Shown here piece after piece: positions 14,498 to 19,117 of a stretch of 19,117 nucleotides of DNA. The stretch is from assembly GCA_002454975.1 (NCBI GenBank), contig DKJZ01000051.1:1-19117 (forward strand), read 5' to 3'. Under the pieces are notes generated by a model, which saw only the letters and a program-made list of their open reading frames with translations, was not told the origin of the DNA and searched no databases. Within the stretch, counting starts at the first letter, position 1; every line of letters starts with the position of its first letter. A program made the position numbers and the translations under genes. This stretch comes from Hylemonella sp. UBA6679. GTDB taxonomy: Bacteria; Pseudomonadota; Gammaproteobacteria; Burkholderiales; Burkholderiaceae_C.

Positions 14498-15046
14498 TCA
14501 GGATTTTTTCAGACTCGACAAAACTGCAAACGGGTTGGCTTGTTTGTCGTCCTGTTCAAAGTCGTCGTCTTTGGCCGACATTTTGAGTTCGCCTGGGCAC
14601 ACCTCGTGGCGCGGCACCAGCGGCAGGGCCATGAGCAACTCGTCTTCGACCAGCTCGCGCAGGTTGAACTCGCGGCTCAAGACTAACAGGTCTTCCTCGG
14701 CCTCGTCGTCTTGGGCCATGGCCTCGTCTTCGCTGGCCACAAATCTGAAACGCTGATCGACCGAGACCTCAACCAGCACCGGGGTGAGGCAACGCTGGCA
14801 CAGCATGGGCAGGTGGGTCTGCGCCTGCAGGTGCAACCAGTGCTGCACATGGCCGCTGGCGTCCTCAAGCTGCTCGCCGTGGGCTTGCCAAGTGACGGGC
14901 GATGCTTGGGCCTCAGGGGCCTTGGGGTCAAGCGCCTCAAGGATAAGGCGCTCATGTTTTGATAGCGCATCGCTGCCGCTGAGCTCGGCACCCTCACGGG
15001 TGAAACGGGGAACATCAAGGCGGTCGGCGTGGTGGGTCTGAGACAT
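14498..15046 (-). CDS. yceD: YceD/DUF177 family protein
   Basis: This 182-residue protein has the YceD/DUF177 layout: a diverse N-terminal half, the C83-x-x-C86 pair in LCQRCLTPV, an acidic stretch at about 106-120, FNLRELVEDELLMALPLVPR with a nearby Cys150, and the conserved C-terminal NPFAVLSSLK. The family is linked to 23S rRNA/ribosome maturation, and plant homologues affect 23S rRNA levels. It normally lies directly upstream of rpmF (ribosomal protein L32) and the plsX/fab genes. Here the next gene is a converging iclR one base away, and rpmF is absent from the window. It is divergent from maf across 59 bp. Confidence 0.93.
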   Translation of the reverse strand: MSQTHHADRLDVPRFTREGAELSGSDALSKHERLILEALDPKAPEAQASPVTWQAHGEQLEDASGHVQHWLHLQAQTHLPMLCQRCLTPVLVEVSVDQRFRFVASEDEAMAQDDEAEEDLLVLSREFNLRELVEDELLMALPLVPRHEVCPGELKMSAKDDDFEQDDKQANPFAVLSSLKKS

Positions 15047-15105
15047 GCACTGAGTTTAAAAGAATCGCTGAGGGCATGTTTGTGCGAATCTAAGAGAATC
15101 AGGGG

Positions 15106-15729
15106 ATGACCACGGATTTCTCAACCGCCCCACCTATGGCGCAGCCACGCCCCCTGATTTTGGGCTCCACCTCGCGTTACCGACGCGAGTTGCTGGAACG
15201 CCTGCGCGTGCCCTTCACTTGCGTCTCACCCGAGGTGGACGAAACCCCGCGCCCTGGCGAATCGCCCCAAGACTTGGCCTGCCGCTTGGCACTGGCCAAA
15301 GCGCAGGCCGTGGCGGCTTTGCACCCACATGCTGTGGTGATTGGCTCTGACCAAGTGGCCGACCTGCACGGCCAGCCCCTGGGCAAGCCCGGCACCCACG
15401 AGCGCGCCGTAGCGCAACTCCAAGCTATGCGCGGGCAAACCGTGGTGTTTCAAACCGCGGTGGCCGTGGTGTGTGCACACACCGGTTTTGCCGAGGTGGA
15501 TTTGGCACAAGTGCGGGTGCAGTTCAGGGATTTGACGGGTGCGCAGATCGAGCATTACCTGCGCGCAGAAACGCCTTATGACTGCGCGGGCAGCGCCAAA
15601 AGCGAAGGCTTGGGCATTGCCCTGTTGGCGCGCATCGACAACGACGACCCCACCGCCTTGGTGGGCCTGCCGCTGATCCGCACCTGCAGCTTGTTGGCGC
15701 GCGCTGGCCTTGACCTCTTGAAGCTGTGA
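15106..15729 (+). CDS. maf: Maf/YceF-type nucleotide pyrophosphatase
   Basis: This 207-residue Maf-family enzyme is predicted to hydrolyse modified nucleotides. Motifs are LILGSTSRYRRELL (20-30), VIGSDQVADL (79-87), GKPGTHERAV and YDCAGSAKSEGLGI (158-171). The SDQ sequence and KSEGLGI are typical of the YceF subgroup, which acts on 7-methyl-GTP, rather than the dTTP/UTP group. The ATG at 15106 is used; an internal ATG at 15136 would also leave the fold complete. The gene is 7 bp upstream of the methylase gene, so the two are probably one operon, and it is divergent from yceD. Confidence 0.93.
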   Translation: MTTDFSTAPPMAQPRPLILGSTSRYRRELLERLRVPFTCVSPEVDETPRPGESPQDLACRLALAKAQAVAALHPHAVVIGSDQVADLHGQPLGKPGTHERAVAQLQAMRGQTVVFQTAVAVVCAHTGFAEVDLAQVRVQFRDLTGAQIEHYLRAETPYDCAGSAKSEGLGIALLARIDNDDPTALVGLPLIRTCSLLARAGLDLLKL

Positions 15730-15736
15730 GCCCCGC

Positions 15737-16510
15737 ATGAGCAACTTAGGCCGACTGTTTTTGGTGCCCGCACCGCTGGATTTTGGCTGCGAGGTGCAAG
15801 CCCCACTGACCGATGTGCTGCCTGCGCACACCCTGCAAACCGCCGCCGGTTTGCGCCACTGGGTGTGTGAAAACGCCAAGAGCGCGCGCGCCTACCTCAA
15901 GCGTGTGAACGAGCTCTACCCCTTGGTGGACGCCATTCAAGCGCTACAGATTCAGGAGCTGCCACGCGAGGTGCATAAAAAAGGCGACCACGACGCCGCC
16001 TCACGCAGCAGCTTTGACGCCAAAACACTTTTGGCCTCGGCGCTGGCCGGTCACGATGTGGGTTTGCTCAGCGAAGCGGGCATGCCCGCGGTGGCCGACC
16101 CGGGCTCTTCGGTGGTGCGCGCAGCGCATGAACTGGGCATCGCGGTGGTACCGCTGGTTGGCCCAGTGTCTTTGCTGCTGGCCTTGGCGGCCAGCGGCTT
16201 GTCGGGCCAAAACTTTGCGTTTGTGGGTTATTTGCCCACCGATGGCGCGCAGCGTGCGCAGCGCATCAAGGCGTTGGAGTCGCTGGCGCTCAAAACCGGG
16301 CAAACCCAACTCTTCATTGAAACGCCCTACCGCAACCAGGCCCTGTTGCAGGCCTTGCTACAACATTTAGAGCACAACACCCGCTTGAGTGTGAGCCTGG
16401 GGCTCACTTTGCCCAGCACTGTCAGCACCAGCCTGAGCGTCAAAGCCTGGAAGCAGCGCGCCGCCACATTGCCCAACGACACCCCAGCGGTGTTTTCAAT
16501 CGGGCGCTGA
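15737..16510 (+). CDS. RsmI-like SAM-dependent methyltransferase (tetrapyrrole methylase fold)
   Basis: This 257-residue protein has the tetrapyrrole methylase/RsmI fold: RLFLVPAPL at the N-terminus, GLLSEAGMPAVADPGSSVV (109-127), VVPLVGPVSLLLALAASGL (137-155), FAFVGYLP (160-167) and FIETPYRN. RsmI methylates the 2'-O of C1402 in 16S rRNA. This protein belongs to a related, shorter-N-terminus branch often found beside maf, so the rRNA target is not assured. It is probably translated together with maf. It ends about 40 bp before the converging S49 peptidase stop. Confidence 0.9.
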   Translation: MSNLGRLFLVPAPLDFGCEVQAPLTDVLPAHTLQTAAGLRHWVCENAKSARAYLKRVNELYPLVDAIQALQIQELPREVHKKGDHDAASRSSFDAKTLLASALAGHDVGLLSEAGMPAVADPGSSVVRAAHELGIAVVPLVGPVSLLLALAASGLSGQNFAFVGYLPTDGAQRAQRIKALESLALKTGQTQLFIETPYRNQALLQALLQHLEHNTRLSVSLGLTLPSTVSTSLSVKAWKQRAATLPNDTPAVFSIGR

Positions 16511-16523
16511 ACACGCCACGCAC

Positions 16524-16559
16524 GAGTTATCGCAAGAGTTATCGTAAGAATTAGCGCAA
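16524..16559. repeat. Three imperfect 12-bp tandem repeats
   Basis: GAGTTATCGCAA (16524-16535), GAGTTATCGTAA (16536-16547) and GAATTAGCGCAA (16548-16559) follow one another without gaps. The third overlaps the S49 peptidase stop codon and last two codons. The repeats lie between the converging methylase and peptidase genes. No intrinsic-terminator hairpin is visible in them. Confidence 0.7.
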
Positions 16560-17531
16560 CACGGGCAAACCGCCCACAGCGCGCACCGCGCCTTCGCCGA
16601 TGGCCGCGCCAAAGCGTTTGACCAGTCGCTCGGCCACGTTGTCGCGGCGGGTGTAGTCGATCACGTCTTCAGCCTTGACCACCTCGCGGGCCACATGGTC
16701 GAGGTTGCCAAAGTGGTCTGCCAAACCCAGGTCCACGGCCTGCTGGCCGCTCCAGAACAAACCGCTGAACATCTCGGGCGTTTCTTTCAGGCGCTGGCCG
16801 CGGCCTTCTTTGACCACGTCGATGAACTGCTTGTGAATTTCATCAAGCATGGTTTGCGCGTAGGCACGCTGCTTGGCGGTTTGCGGGCTGAAGGGGTCGA
16901 GAAAACCTTTGTTTTCGCCAGCCGTCATGAGGCGGCGCTCCACACCAATCTTGTCCATCAAACCTGTGAAACCAAAGCCGTCCATCAGCACGCCGATGCT
17001 GCCCACAATGCTGGCCTTGTCCACGTAAATGTCATCGGCAGCCACGGCAATGTAATAGGCCGCTGAAGCGCAAGCCTCTTCCACCACGGCATACACGGGT
17101 TTTTTGTACTTGGCCTTGAGGCGCTTGATTTCATCGTTGATGATGCCGGCCTGCACTGGGCTGCCACCAGGTGAGTTGATGAGCAGCACCACCGCGCGCG
17201 CGCCCTCGTCTTGAAAAGCAGCCTGCATGGCGCTGACCACCAGCTCGGCACTGGCCTCAGCGCCAGCCGCGATTTCACCCTTGATTTCCACCATGGCCGT
17301 GTGTGGCAAAGCGGTGTTTTTCGAGGGCAGGCCTGAGCCAAACCCGATCCAGGTCATCACCACCAAGCCCAACACCCACAGGCTGCGGCTGATCAAACGC
17401 CAGCGCCGGGCGCTGCGCTGCTCGGCCATGAAAGCCTGCGCAAGGTCTTCGAGCACTTTTCGTTCCCAAGGCGCAGAAGCGCTGGGGCTGGGGGTGGCGC
17501 CCTCATCGCGGGGGTCGGTGGGAGAACTCAT
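16551..17531 (-). CDS. S49-family serine peptidase (SppA/signal-peptide-peptidase-like)
   Basis: This 326-residue inner-membrane peptidase has a cytoplasmic N-terminus, one transmembrane helix at about 46-66 (LWVLGLVVMTWIGFG) and the S49 domain. Family features are VVLLINSPGGSPVQAG (114-129), the probable nucleophile S156 in EEACASAAYYIA, GSIGV, and the probable catalytic lysine K208 in TAGENKGFLDPFSP. The usual ASGGYY around the nucleophile is ASAAYY here. Length fits the short SppA form. Its ATG overlaps the Rieske stop by 4 bp (ATGA). Likely role: degradation of cleaved signal peptides or membrane protein quality control. Confidence 0.93.
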   Translation of the reverse strand: MSSPTDPRDEGATPSPSASAPWERKVLEDLAQAFMAEQRSARRWRLISRSLWVLGLVVMTWIGFGSGLPSKNTALPHTAMVEIKGEIAAGAEASAELVVSAMQAAFQDEGARAVVLLINSPGGSPVQAGIINDEIKRLKAKYKKPVYAVVEEACASAAYYIAVAADDIYVDKASIVGSIGVLMDGFGFTGLMDKIGVERRLMTAGENKGFLDPFSPQTAKQRAYAQTMLDEIHKQFIDVVKEGRGQRLKETPEMFSGLFWSGQQAVDLGLADHFGNLDHVAREVVKAEDVIDYTRRDNVAERLVKRFGAAIGEGAVRAVGGLPVLR

Positions 17532-17911
17532 GACAAAAACTCTACAGGTTGAAGGTTATAGGCAGTATGCCAGTGGACCACGCCCGAAGACTCGCTGAGC
17601 TTGATGGACGTCAAACCACCCCGACACGGCCCGCCGCGGCACGCGCCACTGAGTGGGTCATGGGTGGCGCCGTGGCTGGCACAAATCAAATGTTGGCGTG
17701 TACTGTCAAAAAATTCATTCGGCCGCATGTCCATCTCCATGGCCACATGCGTGCAGCGGTTGAGGTAGGCCCGCACCTGGCCCTCAAAACGCACCGCGAA
17801 AGCCAGGCAGGTTTGGCCGGCGTACACCACATCAAAAGGCACAGCGGTGCCGCGCTCTTGCAGATCGGCCGAGTTGCACAAAGGAATGGGGGTGTCGTCA
17901 GTCATGCGCAT
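17528..17911 (-). CDS. Rieske [2Fe-2S] ferredoxin-like protein
   Basis: This 127-residue single-domain Rieske protein has cluster ligands C53 and H55 in NRCTHVAMEMD and C77 and H80 in LICASHGATHDP, followed by GGPCRGG. It may serve as an electron carrier or small redox protein; no oxygenase partner is nearby. The ATG at 17911 (AAGG four bases upstream) or the ATG at 17905 is the likely start; the frame is open back to 17977, but that part lies inside the upstream HAD gene. It lies 13 bp after the HAD phosphatase stop and overlaps the S49 gene by 4 bp, a conserved block in Comamonadaceae. Confidence 0.9.
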   Translation of the reverse strand: MRMTDDTPIPLCNSADLQERGTAVPFDVVYAGQTCLAFAVRFEGQVRAYLNRCTHVAMEMDMRPNEFFDSTRQHLICASHGATHDPLSGACRGGPCRGGLTSIKLSESSGVVHWHTAYNLQPVEFLS

Positions 17912-17924
17912 CAGGCCTTGAGCT

Positions 17925-18590
17925 TTAGGCGTTGGCCAGCAACCAGTCGTGCAGCTCGCGCACCGAGTGGGCCACATGCAAGGGCTTGAGGGTGTGGAAG
18001 GCCTCGGGCTCGTGCGCGCCGTAGCTCACGCCCAGGCTGGGGCAGCCGGCGTTGAGCGCCATTTGCAGGTCGTGGGTGGTGTCGCCAATCATCAGGGTGC
18101 GCTCGGGCTCGGTGCCAAACTCGCGCATGAGCTCGTGCAGCATGCGCGGGTGGGGCTTGCCGGCGGTTTCGTCAGCGGTGCGGGAGCCATCGAACATCCC
18201 CTTGAGCGACACATCCTGCAGCGCGTCGTCCAGGCCACGGCGGCTTTTGCCGGTGGCCACCGTCACCCAATGTTGACGCTGCTTCAAGTCGTTGAGCATC
18301 TCGAGCACGCCCTGGAACAAAGCCAAATCGTTTTGGCGCGCCATGTAATGAAAGCGGTAGCGCGCGCCGAGCTCGGGGTATTTGTCGGGATGCACATCGG
18401 GCGCGGCGTGGGCCAGGGCTTGGCCCAGGGCCATACCGATGACGTAGGAGGCGTCTTTGTCGCTGGGCACGGCGCCGCCCACGTCTTGCACGGCCAGCTG
18501 GATGCAGCGGGTGATGATGGCCGTGGAGTCAAACAGGGTGCCGTCCCAATCGAAGGCGATCAGGTCAAATTGTCGGGGGCGCAGGCTCAA
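17925..18590 (-). CDS. HAD-superfamily hydrolase, phosphoglycolate-phosphatase-like
   Basis: This 221-residue HAD phosphatase carries motif I FDWDGTLFDS (D14, D16), motif II T113 in VATGKSRRG, K145 in TAGKPHPRM and motif III MIGDTTHDLQMA (D170, D174). A helical cap inserts at about 30-95. The Gph-like type suggests phosphoglycolate or another small phosphoester, but family substrates vary. The only start before motif I is TTG at 18590, which lies inside the rluC 3' end (26-bp overlap) with no clear ribosome site; this suggests translation coupled to rluC. Confidence 0.92.
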   Translation of the reverse strand: MSLRPRQFDLIAFDWDGTLFDSTAIITRCIQLAVQDVGGAVPSDKDASYVIGMALGQALAHAAPDVHPDKYPELGARYRFHYMARQNDLALFQGVLEMLNDLKQRQHWVTVATGKSRRGLDDALQDVSLKGMFDGSRTADETAGKPHPRMLHELMREFGTEPERTLMIGDTTHDLQMALNAGCPSLGVSYGAHEPEAFHTLKPLHVAHSVRELHDWLLANA

Positions 18591-19117
18591 GGAGGTTGTC
18601 TTTCAATAAGACCTGGTCGGCAAAGGCTTGCAACTCAGGCGGCAGCGGGCAACGCAAGTGCACGCGCTCGGCGCTGACCGGGTGGTTGAACTGTAACGCC
18701 CAAGCGTGCAGGAACATGCGCTTGAGCGGCACAGGCCGGGTTTTTTCAAGGGCTTTGTTGAGCTCAAACACGCCGTACTTGTCGTCGCCGGCAATGGGCA
18801 TGCCCTCGGCAGCCAGGTGCACCCGAATCTGGTGGGTGCGCCCGGTTTTGATGGTGACTTCCAGCAAAGAAAAGGGCGGCGGAGCCGCCGGGCTAGTGCT
18901 GGGCGCTGAACGTTGCCGCACCTTGACCAGCGTGATGGACTTCATGCCGGCCGGGTCATCGCGCGAGACCACCTTGACGCGGCGCTCGCCGCCCACGGCC
19001 TCGTCTTCAAACTTGAACAGGGGCTTGTCGAGCACCTTTTTATTGGCGGGCCAGTTGCCAACGGCCAGGGCCAGGTAGGTTTTGCCGGTTTCGCGTTCAC
19101 GGAACTGGTCTTGCAGG
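18565..19117 (-). CDS. rluC: RluC/RluD-family 23S rRNA pseudouridine synthase, 5' part outside the window
   Basis: Only the C-terminal part (about 184 residues) is in the window. The frame continues to the right edge (visible N-terminal residues QFRERETGKTYLALAVG), so the start and the catalytic aspartate motif lie beyond 19117. A GTG at 19035 is internal, not a start. Family evidence is VTIKTGRTHQIRVHLAAEG, PIAGDDKYG and FLHAWALQFNHPVSAE. RluC makes pseudouridines 955, 2504 and 2580 in 23S rRNA; RluD remains possible. The 3' end overlaps the HAD gene. Confidence 0.9.
   Translation of the reverse strand, partial: LQDQFRERETGKTYLALAVGNWPANKKVLDKPLFKFEDEAVGGERRVKVVSRDDPAGMKSITLVKVRQRSAPSTSPAAPPPFSLLEVTIKTGRTHQIRVHLAAEGMPIAGDDKYGVFELNKALEKTRPVPLKRMFLHAWALQFNHPVSAERVHLRCPLPPELQAFADQVLLKDNLLEPAPPTI

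Overview
The window is GC-rich, densely packed bacterial DNA. Gene content and protein style point to a betaproteobacterium of the Comamonadaceae (Limnohabitans/Rhodoferax/Polaromonas-like): a Bug-type binding protein, a DctPQM TRAP transporter, and the conserved block rluC - HAD phosphatase - Rieske - S49 peptidase / RsmI-like methylase - maf - yceD. The family placement is inferred; there is no rRNA or other marker. No tRNA, rRNA, CRISPR array, transposase or integrase is visible.

Layout: (1) 1-120 is an AT-rich edge that starts with ten G. (2) 121-3883 is an uptake pair of divergent units: a TonB-dependent receptor on the minus strand, and on the plus strand a PhnZ-like HD-domain protein coupled to a Bug/TctC solute-binding protein. 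(3) 3887-13564 is a minus-strand block read from right to left: MBL-fold protein, FAD monooxygenase 2, DUF2783 protein, FAD monooxygenase 1, second DUF2783 protein, VOC protein, fumarylacetoacetase, then the TRAP genes dctP, dctQ and dctM. (4) 13565-13707 holds a good minus-strand sigma70-type promoter overlapping a 6-bp-arm inverted repeat, next to a divergent IclR-type regulator gene. (5) 14498-19117 is housekeeping: yceD, maf/yceF, an RsmI-like methylase, an S49 peptidase, a Rieske protein, a HAD phosphatase and the 3' part of rluC.

Working model (inference): the IclR regulator controls one long operon. TRAP, and perhaps the TonB receptor and Bug protein, take up an aromatic or related acid. 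Two MhpA-like flavin monooxygenases, each followed by its own small DUF2783 protein, oxygenate the ring. The MBL and VOC proteins then act on the product, and a fumarylacetoacetase-family hydrolase cleaves the final diketo acid. No recognised ring-cleavage dioxygenase (HmgA, gentisate dioxygenase or a standard extradiol enzyme) is present, so the pathway is either completed elsewhere or uses an undescribed step. This is the most promising candidate for an undescribed system here. Also notable: yceD is not followed by rpmF, so the catabolic block sits where a conserved ribosomal/fatty-acid operon would be expected to continue.
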